Below are positions 25,573 to 37,786 of a stretch of DNA of 64,000 bases, piece by piece (the stretch's first letter is position 1; the number at the start of each line of letters is the position of its first letter). Below the pieces are notes generated by a model. It had not been told where the DNA came from. It saw only the letters and a program-made list of their open reading frames with translations, and made no database searches. The stretch is from Endocalyx cinctus (taxonomy: Eukaryota > Ascomycota > Sordariomycetes > Amphisphaeriales > Apiosporaceae), in contig BCKC01000007.1 of NCBI GenBank assembly GCA_001600455.1, positions 1,924,019-1,988,018 on the forward strand. The letters run 5' to 3'. The translations under genes and the position numbers were made by a program.

Positions 25573-27447
25573 TTTTTTTTTTTTTAACATGATTAGGTAG
25601 TTAACTTAAGATTCATTCTATATTGTAAACTTATCAAGCCAGGAAGTTTATTATTATATGTACTTAGCTGTCACCATCCACCTATTTGAATGATTACAGT
25701 GTTATTAAGCATAACATTAGAGTGCTGATGGGTAATGAGCCCATTTGTCCGGAGTACTTTAATGATCGATCTTTACTAGCTCGCGCTTATCCGCAATCCA
25801 ACCTAAAGCCCTACACAGTAACTAGCTCTTTCGTATAACATTACACCTCGTTACGTGCCATCTATTATAGCTTGGCCTTAAGATAATATAAGGGGCTCAG
25901 AAAAAGAAGAAGAGACGGAAGAAAAAAAAAAAGTAAGAAAACAGATCGAGGAGTTATCTTCATCAAGCCCAACGTTTCGCTGTTTATCTCTTTCTTTGAT
26001 CTACCGTCCGATACAGTGGACGATCTCAAACTGGAAACACCGATCTATCCTGTCTTGGGAAAGCTGTCGTGCGGTTAGGTAACCAGCTAACAACAAGGGG
26101 GGTCTAGAAGTCCCGAGAGTCTGGCCATGGCGTTACGTAGTCAGGTAGTACCTCTAGTAGAGCTTAACGGTGAATATGCTTTTTCAACATCCTAAGTACG
26201 CATGGGATAATATGTACAAAAGTAACATAAACATTATTTCAAGTTTCGTATTTTCCGTATGAGAAGAGATATTGTGGAAACGTTACCAAGAAATGGTACC
26301 CTCCTCATCCAGTAATTACTATGATATTCTGAAACTCCCTGTAATAAGCTAGCACTGACTAATTGGGTGGGACTGTGGAGGAGTTTACTGTATTTGAAAT
26401 ACTCGTACGGAAATTGGGGAACTCTGCGGCTCCCACGAATCCACTCAAAACTTACATTGTACATGACCAAGCGACCAAGAAGGCAATATTCCGAGGCCTG
26501 CCGGCTTTGCGGCGGATGCCGTACACCAAAATCAAAATTATCTTATGAAAATTTGAAAAAATCTGGGAGTCCCATGATGTCATGTCATGTTTCTCTCTTT
26601 CTCCTCTTTTTTTTTTTTTTTTTGTTGTTGTTGTTCCCTCTCTTTCTTTTCAAATTGTATCAGTATATTTGTTTTTAATCATGCTCTCTCGATCTCGTAT
26701 GGTATCCTAGGTTAGAGTCCAGGGGCTTGAAGAAGCTGAACAAGCATGATATCGTGACTTTGGAGATTTTATTCTTGATGATCATGCGCCTAGCTAGGAT
26801 AGCTAGAGTATCCAGGTTGAGAAAGCACAGACGTCATGGCAACATGGTACATGCGTGTATAACATCTATTAATGTCAAGACGATGTAGACAAGCTCCATA
26901 TTTAAGCTCCGCTCAGCGTATTCCCTCCAGATTTCTCTTACAATATTTCTATACAAATATATCTCGCAATCGGTCCGAGTGACAGTGGTATACATAGTAT
27001 TGGTTGGATCATGGACAGAAACCCAATTTCCCCGGCCGCCCCGAATTCTTGAAATGCGGGTGACCCTGTCTAACCTTCCCCAACTGGGGTAATTGGCCAA
27101 TAACAATATTTCATTCATGGCGTGTTCTAAGAGAGGATCCAGGTCTTTTTTTTTTTTTTTTTTTGTTAATCTTTTTCTAGATCGACAATGCTTCCCATAC
27201 CTGGTCCCCCATCCCCTTCCTTACTAAAGTCTCCCAATTAGTAACATGCTGGACAAATATTTATCATATACTACCCTCTAATGACCTACACGTCGCACGA
27301 TGCGTACAGGGATATAAGTATTTAAAGGTTCATTTTCCCCTTGCACGATATTCTCCTAAAATCTGTGTTCAACTTCCTCGTTCAACCTCGAATCTAACCC
27401 TTTGAATTCGTGTTCTCACTGCCGGATTACACGCCTCTACTTCTACA
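25573..27447. other. AT-rich intergenic region upstream of the sugar transporter
   Basis: About 1.9 kb. It holds poly-A near 25,922-25,932, a long T tract followed by GTTGTTGTTG near 26,607-26,635, another T tract near 27,147-27,164 and one CGGAGTAC word near 25,750. No gene was seen; the last few hundred bases are presumably the transporter promoter. Confidence 0.55.
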
Positions 27448-29390
27448 ATGGGTATTTTAGCAATCCCCAATCGGGACGAGTCTGCCGGCAAGGCATGGCC
27501 TGCCATCGTGATAGGCCTGTTCGTGGCCTTTGGCGGTGTTTTATTCGGGTAAGCTCTTTCACGTGGAAGATATTTCAATACAATAGCTCTTATCTGGGCT
27601 GGCTAACCATTAATCCCTTTCTTTTTTCTAGATATGACACTGGAACGATCTCCGGTATCCTCGTTATGGAATATTTCAAGACCAATTTCTCGACGGGTTA
27701 TATCAACTCTTCGGGCGAATTGGATGTATCTCCTTCGCAATCCTCCGCAATCGTGTCGATCTTGTCCGCCGGTACATTTTTCGGCGCCTTGGCGTCTCCA
27801 TTCCTTGGTGATACCATCGGTCGTCGGTACGCCCTCGTAGCTTCCGCCTGGGTATTCAACCTCGGCGTGGCCTTGCAAACAGCCGCCGTCAGCATTCCTC
27901 TTTTCTTGGCCGGTAGATTTTTCGCCGGCTTTGGTGTTGGTCTTATCTCTGCTTTGAGTATGTTCACACGTCTATCCTCAGTGTCCTCAATTACCCACCG
28001 AACCCCTTCTACGTCAGTTTTTCGATTTTAGCTAACAGTTCTTTTTTCTCTCTCTCTTCTATAGTTCCGCTATATCAAAGTGAGACTGCTCCTAAGTGGA
28101 TTAGAGGAGCGATCGTCGGCGCGTACCAATGGGCTATCACGATAGGCCTCCTTCTCGCTGCGGTAGTCGACAACGCGACCCAGAATCGATCGGACACCGG
28201 ATCTTACCGTATTCCGATAGCTGTTCAATTCGCATGGGCTATAATTCTTATCGTTGGGATGCTCATTTTACCCGAGACTCCCCGATTCCTGATTAAGAAG
28301 GGCAATATTGAAAAGGCAGCGGCGGCCTTGGGTAGACTACGACGTCTTCCAACCGATCACCCAGCCATCCAGGGTGAACTAGCTGAAATCAAAGCCAACC
28401 ATGACTATGAGATGAGCATTGGAAGTGCTACCTACATCGACTGCTTCCGCAAAGGCATGCTCAAGCGTCAGCTGACCGGAATGGGCCTACAAGCTCTACA
28501 GCAGCTAACTGGTATGTTTGAATATATTCCCACATATACCTCTTTCTCGGCAATACGTTATAACTAACTCTGATCTTTTGATAGGTATTAACTTTATCTT
28601 CTACTACGGTACCCAATACTTCAAGAATTCCGGTATCCAAGATGCCTTCACCATCCAGATTATTACCGCCGTTATTAACGTCGTATCTACCGTCCCGGGT
28701 CTATACGCCATTGATAAGTTCGGACGTCGTTCGGTTCTCCTCGCTGGAGCTATCGGAATGGCGGTAAGCCAGTTCTTGGTTGCCGTGATCGGTACAACCA
28801 CCACTGGGCAAGATGCCGACGGCAACGTCGTCGTTTATAACGTAGCAGCTCAGAAAGCCTCTATTGCCTTCGTTTCTACGTTCATAGCGTCCTTCGCCGC
28901 GTCTTGGGGCCCCGTGGCATGGGTTGTAACGGGTGAGATTTACCCTCTCAAGACGCGCGCGAAGAGCTTGAGTATGACGACCGCAACAAACGTGAGTATT
29001 TATCCCATCTTCGGCGCAACATAGATGTAGAATATATTTGTGGGGAAAAGACGCTAACGCTAACGACGCTAGTGGCTATTAAACTTTGCTATTGCTTACG
29101 CAACTCCTTATTTGGTCAATTACGGCGAGGGTTACGCCAATTTGCAGTCAAAGGTGTTTTTCATCTGGTTCGGCGCCTGCTTCATCTGCATCGCGTTCGT
29201 CTACTTCTTCATCTACGAGACCAAGGGCCTTACCCTTGAAGAGATTGATGAGCTCTACAAGGAGGTTAGCAGCGCGCGGAAGAGCATCGGCTGGAAGCCT
29301 ACCGTGAGGTTCGCCCAGAGCGAGACGGCGGACGTGGCGGAGAAGACCGGGGACGCGCACCATAGCGAGGAGGCAACTTCAACGGCATAA
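27448..29390 (+). CDS. MFS sugar (hexose) transporter, HXT/RGT2-like
   Basis: Plasma-membrane sugar transporter of the major facilitator sugar family. Exons 27448-27548, 27632-27957, 28065-28511, 28585-28991 and 29073-29390 give 532 residues with consistent phases. Family marks: FGYDTGTISG after helix 1 (split by intron 1), DTIGRRYAL between helices 2 and 3, GRFFAGFGVG in helix 4, VPLYQSE-type LIPLYQSETAP, PETPRFLI before the central loop, QQLTGINFIFYYGT in helix 7 (split by intron 3), WVVTGEIYPLKTRAKS in loop 10-11 and ETKGLTLEEIDELY at the start of the C-terminal tail. QQLTG and the aromatic IFYYG are typical of glucose and other hexose carriers. The tail is short, without the long cytoplasmic extension of the yeast glucose sensors, so transport rather than sensing is more likely. 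Confidence 0.94.
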
Positions 29391-30056
29391 TTCAATTAAT
29401 CTGGCTGGTCTTTGCTTAAGTAAAGATTTCCAACGTATATTCTATACATATTGGTCTACTATACATAGTGGTGTCCAACTACAATGATTTACCCCTTTCC
29501 GAGGTTCAACAATAATCGATGATCTCGTCATGTGACTATCACATGACCCTCACAACCACGTTCAGCTTTTCATAACCACATCTGATACCCCCTTTACCCA
29601 GCTGTCCTAGATAAGCAACTGAAATAATAAATATATCTGAAAATTTACCGCCTTTCATATTTTGCCTGAATGAAATTTTTTTGTTGTGTTGGTATTCTGA
29701 AAATTAATTTCTTAGGAATAGCCACAACATTAACACGATCCAATCCAGTTCACGCAATCCAGTGCAGCACATACACATCCATGCCTGTAAAGAACCGGTC
29801 GAAATTTACGATGCTATCTCCTCTGTAATTTATTGGTCTTTTTGGTGTCAAACCTACCCTGCGAAGGTCCCGCATATAAAGATTTTCCACAGGTGGACGT
29901 TCCGCGGAGCAGATGATAGGGCTTATTTCATACATAAGATGTGATAATTTCGGACCGAAGCTGAATTACAAAGTAGAGTGTCAGACCTAACTCATACCTA
30001 CGGAAAGCCAGAGGCGACACTGGGAAAAAAAGAAGTTATTACGCATACAGCAGAGG
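29391..30056. other. Intergenic, nothing recognised
   Basis: About 670 bp of AT-rich DNA between the transporter and the fold-back element. No coding sequence or repeat was seen. Confidence 0.6.
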
Positions 30057-30775
30057 TAGGGTTGACCATTTCTACAACTGTTTGGAAACTCCACCTTTAG
30101 TATATACGTCAACACTCCAGTGTAGATAGCTATACCTTATTATTTCAATTGTTACTTCACAGTTTATAACTAAGTAATATATATATATATATAGTATACT
30201 AAACTTTTTTACAACTAACTTATGCTATACGTAATTATAAGGTATGGTATAAGGTATGGTATAAGGTATGGTATAAGGTATGGTATAAGGTATGGTTTAA
30301 GGTATGGTTTAAGGTATAGTATGATATGTGATGATTGGTATAGTGGGAGGTATAACATATTTTAGTGAATGATATGCTATGATTTAGTGAGCAATACGCT
30401 ATAATATAGTGGGAATTCTGCTATAATAAGTAGTCCACTATAATATAGCGATATTAGCGGGTTAGCTACTTAAGTAATTATTTTATTTTTCTCTTTTAAC
30501 ATACCATATCAGATACCAAGTCAATTACCAAGTCAACCATATCATATACCATACCTTATACCATACCTTATACCATACCTTATACCATACCTTATAATTA
30601 CGTATAGCATAAGTTAGTTGTAAAAAAGTTTAGTATACTATATATATATATATATTACTTAGTTATAAACTGTGAAGTAACAATTGAAATAATAAGGTAT
30701 AGCTATCTACACTGGAGTGTTGACGTATATACTAAAGGTGGAGTTTCCAAACAGTTGTAGAAATGGTCAACCCTA
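30057..30775. mobile_element. Fold-back / MITE-like element with long inverted arms and TA ends
   Basis: The left arm 30057-30287 and right arm 30545-30775 are inverted copies; reading base by base I found no mismatch over 231 bp, including a matching (TA)8 run. The outer ends are TAGGGTTGACC and GGTCAACCCTA. TA at both edges fits the TA target duplication of Tc1/mariner-type elements. The 257-bp centre is AT-rich with short words such as CTATAATATAG and no open frame of note. The inner parts of both arms carry a 12-bp tandem repeat. No transposase is present, so it would be non-autonomous. Confidence 0.85.
30241..30312 (+). repeat. 12-bp tandem repeat GGTATGGTATAA in left arm
   Basis: Four exact copies are followed by two with one change (GGTATGGTTTAA) and a degenerate copy. 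The right arm carries the inverse unit about four times (30545-30591), so copy number differs between the arms while the rest of the arms agree. Confidence 0.92.
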
Positions 30776-31567
30776 GCTGCCTAGCTCAGTCACTTGACTG
30801 AGAACTATCCATCGATTGCTTGGATCCATTAGATCATTCCACATGACAGTACAAAGCCGAGAAAATACAGTGTACATTTTGAAAGTCTACTGTATTTCTC
30901 CTGGTTTCAATTAATATGCTAGGTATAAGATACCCGCTAGAAGTAAGAATTTACTGCCTTTTACTGTGTGCCTATTGCAAGCTAGTTAAGCTACCAGGGT
31001 TATTAGATACTCTAGTCGCTAGCTGCTGGCTGCCTAGGTAAGTACTTAAGTAGGTATACACAGTATGTACTAATTTGACTTAAATGTTTATTTTATAGTT
31101 CAGTTTACAGGTATAGAATAGACCCATTATGACCTACTTCCCTCGTGACAAGCTCAGCAAGCTTTGAATCAAAGTTGGAACACCAATCCATTTTAAACAC
31201 AACTTGGAGAATTCAAGAATTTGCGACAACAATTCTTAGTTATTTGATTATTACCTTGTTTATACCTCTACTACTCCCTTACCATTTAATTCGGAGCTAC
31301 ATAATAAATACATAANNAAAAAAAAAAAAAAAAAAAAAAAAAACAGCCACCAAGTTATCTAAGACAACAAAAAGCCCCTTTACCCCTCCATAATAAACCA
31401 ACAGCAAACCTCATCCAAATAGCTGCTAATCAAGAACGACGAAACTTGGGATTTATAAATGAAAACAAGTGAAGGACTAGACAGATAACGTAAGAAACGG
31501 AAGAAGAAGAAGAAGAAGAACCTCGAAAAATTTAGGAAAGAAGAAGGGAGAGTGAAAGAAATAAAAA
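30776..31567. other. Intergenic region with a 2-N gap in a poly-A tract
   Basis: About 790 bp, AT-rich. Two Ns at 31,316-31,317 lead into a run of A, a homopolymer the assembler could not settle. Near 31,500-31,520 an AAG repeat precedes the start codon of the next gene. TAGGTA and AAGTACTTAAGTA words occur near 31,036-31,055. No gene was seen. Confidence 0.6.
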
Positions 31568-32431
31568 ATGGCCAACCTACCCTCTCAACACCCCCACCTA
31601 GCCCTGCACCTAACCGACCGTACCCTCACGCCCCTCATCTCGTCCGGCCGCTCGACGCCCGCGCTCAAGTCCCTCACGACGTTATCGCACGCGGCGCTGA
31701 GCGCGCACGAATCCGCCTCGCGGCTGGGGCTAGGGATCCCGCGTCGGATCATGGTCGAGCACGTCGATCAGGGGCCTATCTTCCTGCAGACGTACATGAC
31801 GAGCGAGCGGGAGGAAAATTCTTCTGGTTCGTTCGTACCGTCAAATAACAACAACAATAACGCCAACGGCGGTCCTCCTCATCATCAATATCAACAACAA
31901 CAACAGCAGCATCAGTTGCCGACGCAACAACTAGGCGCCCTATCCCTAGCGGCCGAAACCCGAGCCGACGAGACCTCCGCTGCCGGCTCGGCCCACCTCC
32001 GAGGCGGAGCCGCGTCCTCGTCTTTCCCGTCTTCGTCGGATACGGAAGAAGATAACGTAGGCGAAGACTCTTCGTATCTAGAAGGATCTATCACGCCCGA
32101 ACGACAACAACAGCAACAGGCGATAAGAGGAGGGGGAGGTGGAGGAGGACCGTCTCAGCAGACGGAAACCTCGAATACCGGCAACGAAGAACCGCCTCCG
32201 ATGCTCCTCGGCGTCGTGGTATCGGCGCGGGCGGACGAGGCCCAGGAGGCGCGGCGCGCGGCCGCCAGGCTCGAACGCGTCGGGAGGGAGGTTCAGGCCA
32301 GGTGGTCGTCCGTTTCTTCCTCTGCCGGCCGCGCCCGTACCCGTACCCGCAACAATACCATAACGCCCGGCGAGGACGGTGAGAACGAAGGGGGTCGGAG
32401 GATGGATAATCCGTCCGACGTCGGGGAGTGA
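31568..32431 (+). CDS. Hypothetical protein with polar low-complexity insert
   Basis: Single exon, 287 residues; function not recognised. The first 80 residues look globular (ALHLTDRTLTPLISSGRSTP, then GIPRRIMVEHVDQGPIFLQT). An insert of about 120 residues follows, with runs of Asn, Gln, Gly and Ser (NNNNNN, QQQQQQ, GGGGGGG). Then comes a second conserved-looking block, MLLGVVVSARADEAQEARRA with an Arg-rich helix. Two short alpha/beta blocks around an insert, with GPIFLQTYM and LGVVVSA as possible strands, faintly recall Roadblock/LC7-type proteins such as the Ego/Ragulator subunits; this is a guess. The gene is GC-rich and codon-biased compared with its AT-rich flanks, which supports it being real. 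Confidence 0.72.
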   Translation: MANLPSQHPHLALHLTDRTLTPLISSGRSTPALKSLTTLSHAALSAHESASRLGLGIPRRIMVEHVDQGPIFLQTYMTSEREENSSGSFVPSNNNNNNANGGPPHHQYQQQQQQHQLPTQQLGALSLAAETRADETSAAGSAHLRGGAASSSFPSSSDTEEDNVGEDSSYLEGSITPERQQQQQAIRGGGGGGGPSQQTETSNTGNEEPPPMLLGVVVSARADEAQEARRAAARLERVGREVQARWSSVSSSAGRARTRTRNNTITPGEDGENEGGRRMDNPSDVGE

Positions 32432-33419
32432 GTCTCAAAAGTAGCGGAGGAGTAAGCATATGGGAACGAGTTCGTTTTTTTTGCTCTTGCGTAAGAATTC
32501 TCTTTTTTTTTTTTTTGCTCTCGGTTCTTTCATGGGGGGAAAGGGGGGCGGAAGGGGGACTTAGGGACAGCAGCGAACAAAAACCCCCAAACCACGAACT
32601 TCGCGTAATCGTGAATCGGTCGATGTCACGACCTCTCGTACTACAGCTCAAGTTATCAGGTCCGTTCATACATGCCTATCACGAACCACCCGATGATGAA
32701 CCGACGAACAACAGCCACCGAAAATACATCTCCATACCTACCTCTCGATATATATCTTCCGCGCACGTCTCTTTCGGAGCCGCAACCTGGGTAGAGATGA
32801 TATGGGAGAGAAAAGACCGGTCTACATGCGTCTGAACGTTGCTAAAGGTATTGTGTATTCTGTGCGTAAGCTAAGATAAAAATCATACTTTGCACCTATG
32901 AGCTCAACCCAATCTAGCCAACATCTGTCAAAGGAAACAGGGGAACACTGGAATTGGATCCATATTTGCGTAACGCTGAATTGGCTAAACAGCGGAATGG
33001 CCACCTTCACGTCATTGGATATATGATATAGCGGTGAAGGGCCCAGAGAATCAGTTTCTAAGCCAATGGGCTAGGTTAGCAGGCCATCATAGTGTAGATC
33101 ATAGTCATATCAAGGTTGAAGAGTACTATGAACGGACTTGGAAGCATAACTTCCGATTCGGATATCTTAGAATTCGATATCTGTATTAATAGTCATAACC
33201 ATCAAACCGCCAAGCATTTAATCGTGAAGAAAAAAAAAAAGAAATACCCAGTTTGGTCAAATTTACTGTATTGATTTTTTTTGTTCTTTTTGAACTTGGT
33301 CTGATAATAAAAGTTCCTAACGTCTATGAAAGCCAAATCCTAACACGTATGGCGATGGCTAATGAACACAACCATACCTACTACCACTGTGAGTCACCCT
33401 TTTAATCCTCGCGTACATT
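32432..33419. other. Intergenic between convergent genes
   Basis: About 990 bp between the 3' ends of the 287-residue protein and transketolase. It has T and A tracts near 32,502-32,515 and 33,229-33,240. No gene was seen. Confidence 0.6.
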
Positions 33420-36002
33420 TTAGATGAGTTGCTGGAAGGCACGGTTGATAGGCGAACGGATGTTGGGAACATCTTTCCAGAAGTCGACGGTGGCAACGGC
33501 GCGCTTGGCGATACCCTCGGGGGTAAACTCGAACTTCTATTAGGGGGTTAGCTTTAGTTTCTTTTTAAATCTAGATAGGAGCAGGTTTGGGGGGCTAGAA
33601 GAAGGAAAACTTGCCTTGTAGACATCCTTGTAGGCACCAGAGGCACCGAATCGGTTGAGACCGAACTGCTCGTGGGTGTATCGTTCCCAACCCATGGTGC
33701 TCATAACCTCAACAGACAGCGAAGGGATGCCGTCCGGAAGGACGCTGAGGCGGTAGTCCTTGGACTGGGTGTCGAAGACTTCGAAGCAGGGAATCGAGAC
33801 GATACGGGCCTTGATGTTGTGCTTCTCTGCGAGGTACTTGGCGGCGTCAACGCAGATGCAGACTTCCGAACCGGTCGAAACTAGGGTGATGTCGGCACCC
33901 TCGACTTCGTGAAGGACGTATCCACCCTTGATCGTCTTCTCGATGGTCGAGCCCTCGAGCTGAGGCAGGTTCTGTCGCGACAAGGCCATGATGGACGGGG
34001 TGTGCTTCGAGGTCAGGGCTACGTAGTAAGCACCGCTGGTCTCGTTTCCGTCAGCTGGTCGCCATACCATGCAGTTGGGAAGAGCGCGGAAGTGGGCAAG
34101 AGTCTCGATAGGCTGGTGAGTAGGACCGTCTTCACCAAGACCGATAGAGTCGTGAGTCGCAACCCAGATCTCTCGGATCTGCGACAGAGCAGCTAGACGA
34201 ACAGCACCGGCGGCGTATGAGACGAAGTTGAGGAAAGTACCTCCGAAGGGAATCAGGGTACCGTAGGCGGCGATTCCGTTCATGATAGCACCCATGGCGT
34301 GCTCACGCACACCGTATCGGATGTACCTGCCGGCGTAGGTGCCGAGGCCAGTCGAGGGAGGCTGGAAGTCGACGGCACCCTTCCACCGGGTCAAGTTGGA
34401 TCCGGTCAAATCGGCAGATCCACCGATCAAGTCTGGGATCACGTCGGCAATCTTGTTGAGGACAATCTCGGAAAGTTTCCTCGAGGCAACGGCGGAATCT
34501 GCGGGGGTGTAGACGGGGAGGCTCTTCTCCCAGCCGGCTGGGAGCTCGCCTCTGAGTCGGCGCTTGAAGTCGTCAGCCTCGGCCGAGTATTTCGAGGCGT
34601 AGCCGGCGAACAGCTTGTTCCATTCTTCCTCGGCGGCGGCACCCTCGGCGGCGTGCTTGTGGTACAAGTCGTAGACGGCCTGGGGAACGGCAAAGGACTC
34701 CTCGGGGTTGAAGCCGAACTTGGACTTCAGCTGCTTGATATCATCAGCCTTGAGAGCAGAGCCGTGCACGCTGTGGGTACCCTCCTGCAGAGAACCAAAG
34801 CCGATCGTGGTCTTGAGCTTGATGATCGAGGGCTTGTCCTTAACCTCCTGGCACGCCTTGATGGCCTTCTCCATACCCTCTAGGTCACTGTCACCATCAT
34901 CGACGGTAACGACGTGCCAGTTGTAGGATTCGAATCGCTTAACAACGTCTTCGGTGAAGGCACAGTTGGTGTCTCCATCAATGGAAATGTGGTTGTCATC
35001 GTAGATAGCGATCAGGTTACCCAATTGCAAGTGGCCAGCCAACGAGCAAGCTTCGCTAGCAACACCCTCCATCAAGCAACCGTCACCGAGGAAGGTGTAG
35101 GTGTAGTTAGTGATGATAGGGAAGCCATCTTTGTTGAAGGTGGCAGCCGTGTTAGCCTGGGCAAGAGCCAAACCGACGGCGTTAGAGATACCCTGTCCAA
35201 GAGGACCGGTCGTTACTTCAACACCGGGGGTATCGTGAGCTTCGGGGTGGCCGGCAGTGATGCTGTCAATGCTCTACAAGTGGTATTAGTCTCAAATAAA
35301 CAACGACGAGTAGTGCAAATCGTAAGATGCGGTATATTATTTGTATGAAGAAAAAGGACTCACTCGGAAAGCCTTGAGGTCGTCCATAGAGACAGCATAG
35401 CCGAAAAGGTGGAGGAGAGCATACTGGAGCATACATCCGTGACCGTTGCTATTATGGTGTTTTTTTTTTTGGTTAGCTCGAGGGATCAATTGCTATAGCT
35501 ATCAGGTCAGGTACACTTACGAAAGGACGAATCGATCACGGTTGATCCAGTCGGGGTTCTTAGGGTTGAAAGTCATGAACTTGTTGAAAAGTACATGAGC
35601 AACAGGCGCCATGCCCCTATTTTAGTGTAAGCTACAATCATCTTTTACTATCATATTATCGATTGTAGAGAAATTGGGTATCATGCGACTTACATGGGCG
35701 CGCCAGGGTGACCCGAGTTGGCATGGGCGGTAGCATCGGCCTAAACGGAAAAAAAAGGTAATGTCAGTAAGGAAATAATTTTACTCGGATTTCATAACAA
35801 TGGGTAATTGTATCGAAAAATCACAGGAATTGAGCAAATATACAGCTTGCTTCAATGAAAATCGTGGTGGTGACGACGAGATAGTCGATGGCGGGGTAGT
35901 AAATTGCTATTTTGCGCGGGGGTGGGGTGAATTGGAATTGAAACTTACAGCCAAAACACGGATAGTATTAATGGCTTGCCAGTCAGTCTCGGTATAACCC
36001 AT
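33420..36002 (-). CDS. TKL1: Transketolase
   Basis: Thiamine-diphosphate enzyme of the non-oxidative pentose phosphate pathway that moves two-carbon ketol units between sugar phosphates; cytosolic. Exons 36002-35949, 35740-35694, 35616-35521, 35448-35364, 35273-33615 and 33536-33420 give 685 residues, the normal length, and phases agree at every join. Marks: [13 protein letters not shown] near residue 30, the donor loop [29 protein letters not shown], the cofactor motif GDGCLMEG followed by [11 protein letters not shown], the [13 protein letters not shown] and EDGPTHQP segments, and the C-terminus [13 protein letters not shown]. The last intron begins AAG|GCAAGT, so it has a GC rather than GT donor; the acceptor ATAG and a GCTAAC branch point are normal. 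The upstream DNA is pyrimidine-rich on the coding strand, as in highly expressed fungal genes. Confidence 0.96.
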
Positions 36003-37786
36003 GATGGCGATTTAATATAATTATGAATCTATCTCCAGGAAAGATTTCGAGTAAAAAGAGGTGAGGGTGTGTGTGGAGGAAAGGAAGAAGAGAGGAAGAG
36101 AGTTTTAAAAAATTGAGTGGAAGAAAGATTTGCGGTTACAAAAATAATTAGAGCGTGTTTTTTTTTTCCCTCTCTCGTCATGGAGGGGTGGGGAGCAGGT
36201 ACCTTCTTTTGGGGGGAGAGAGGTCTGGGAGCACCGGCAACGGGGCCAAACAATTTATGGTAATAATATGTATGTACCTATTCTCCTTTCTTGTTCTTTT
36301 AAAGCCCCGCGGGTCAGATCTTTTCTTGATACAATAAATGTGTCGTTTACTAAGTGGGGAATGCCAGCTTGTAACTTATTTTGTTATTCGATTGATTAGG
36401 ACTAAAATACATCACATCTGTCTATACGGAGTACTATGACGATAATTCCGTACGGCGTACATAGCTACTGTGGACCGATTGACACTTGCCACTTTGTATA
36501 TAATGGACAGTACATACCTACATACCTCTAGGTAGTGTACATGAGCTTTGATCTTAGGTAAAGCCTAAGCTATTATTGTACTGTATCTCAGTACTCAAGT
36601 ATATACGCTAGATGGATGATCGTTGTTGAGCTCTCGTCAAGTAAACCTTCTGTACTTTCTACTCTACAATAAAATACAGGGCAAGTAAAGTTAGGATGAC
36701 GAATCCGTCGCATGACGATTGTTTTCTGAATGTCCACGGGTACAGTACAGCTTTGACATTTAGGTCCTGAGTAATCAAAGGTGGACTATGTTTGCCACTT
36801 GAAATCTCTAAAAAGTCACCCATGGCTCCGATCGTGAAAAAAACCCCCACCGCTGAATATTTGTGGCCCTGCACACATCCTTTCAAAATTACATGCCACT
36901 TACAAGAGAGGCATTTATCGGTCTTCGGCTCTTGTTTACTTTTTCGAGACGGAAAATATAGTAAACAAGATGGAAATACGTTAGGGAACAACTTACTCGG
37001 ATATCTGCAGGTAGGGTCTTTTGATCTAGTTCATTACAAATCCTACCCTAGCCTCACCCGCGATCCCACCGAGTACCCTTCTAAAAAAGATGATACAATA
37101 AATAGCCTTGTTCTAGACATGGACGGGTTTAAGAGCTTTTTATTTTCTCTCCAGGGCTCTTACCATAGTATCCCCGAGTCGGTGACATACCTCCGTCGTT
37201 ACATGTAATAATATCACGGTCACGATGCGGCTTTTTCTGTCTCTGCTCGAAAAGAAAAGAAATTTTACCTATCCCAGCGTATCTGCATTTTACATCGTAT
37301 CTGCACTGGCACACTCATCCCGTCAGCAGCAAAATTGGTACACTTCGCCACGATACCTAGACTGCCAGATTAGCCATAGATTGTTATAGATAAGATACAC
37401 GTGCACTGGCATAAATAATCTCACGGTTTGATTGGCGAGTGTCTGTTTCAACTACCCATTTCCCGTGCCAAGCGAAACTATAGTTGGACAAAGCTACTTA
37501 ATAGTTCATCTTGACAAGTTGAGGGGACCTCGTCTCGGGCAGTTCGCTCTCTTTGTGCTCTTCGTAATACAGCACGCTATCTAAGCTTATCCGGCCCAAA
37601 CGTCCACGTCGGCACGCGAGGTAAGACAGGACGTATTAAGCAAAAGCCGAGCTGGCAAGCCCCATTCCGCTTGGCAAAAATGAGGATAATTAGGCCACAA
37701 GCGACCCTATGTAGTATGTATGGAGTTATAGATAGATCACTTATTAGTTGACGATGCAGGTCTGGATTTTCCCTAGTACAAACGGC
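36003..37786. other. Intergenic region, including transketolase promoter
   Basis: About 1.8 kb. Next to the transketolase start (36,050-36,180) the coding strand is CT-rich. A TACGGAGTACT word lies near 36,425. A 138-codon frame at 36,792-37,208 has no recognisable domain, and I do not call it a gene. Nothing else was identified. Confidence 0.5.

Noticed and set aside
32091..32669. 192-codon Arg-rich minus-strand frame
   Set aside because: Antisense of the GC-rich 31,568-32,431 gene; composition is a by-product.
36792..37208. 138-codon plus-strand frame
   Set aside because: No domain, weak codon bias and an overlapping antisense frame of similar length; not enough to call a gene.
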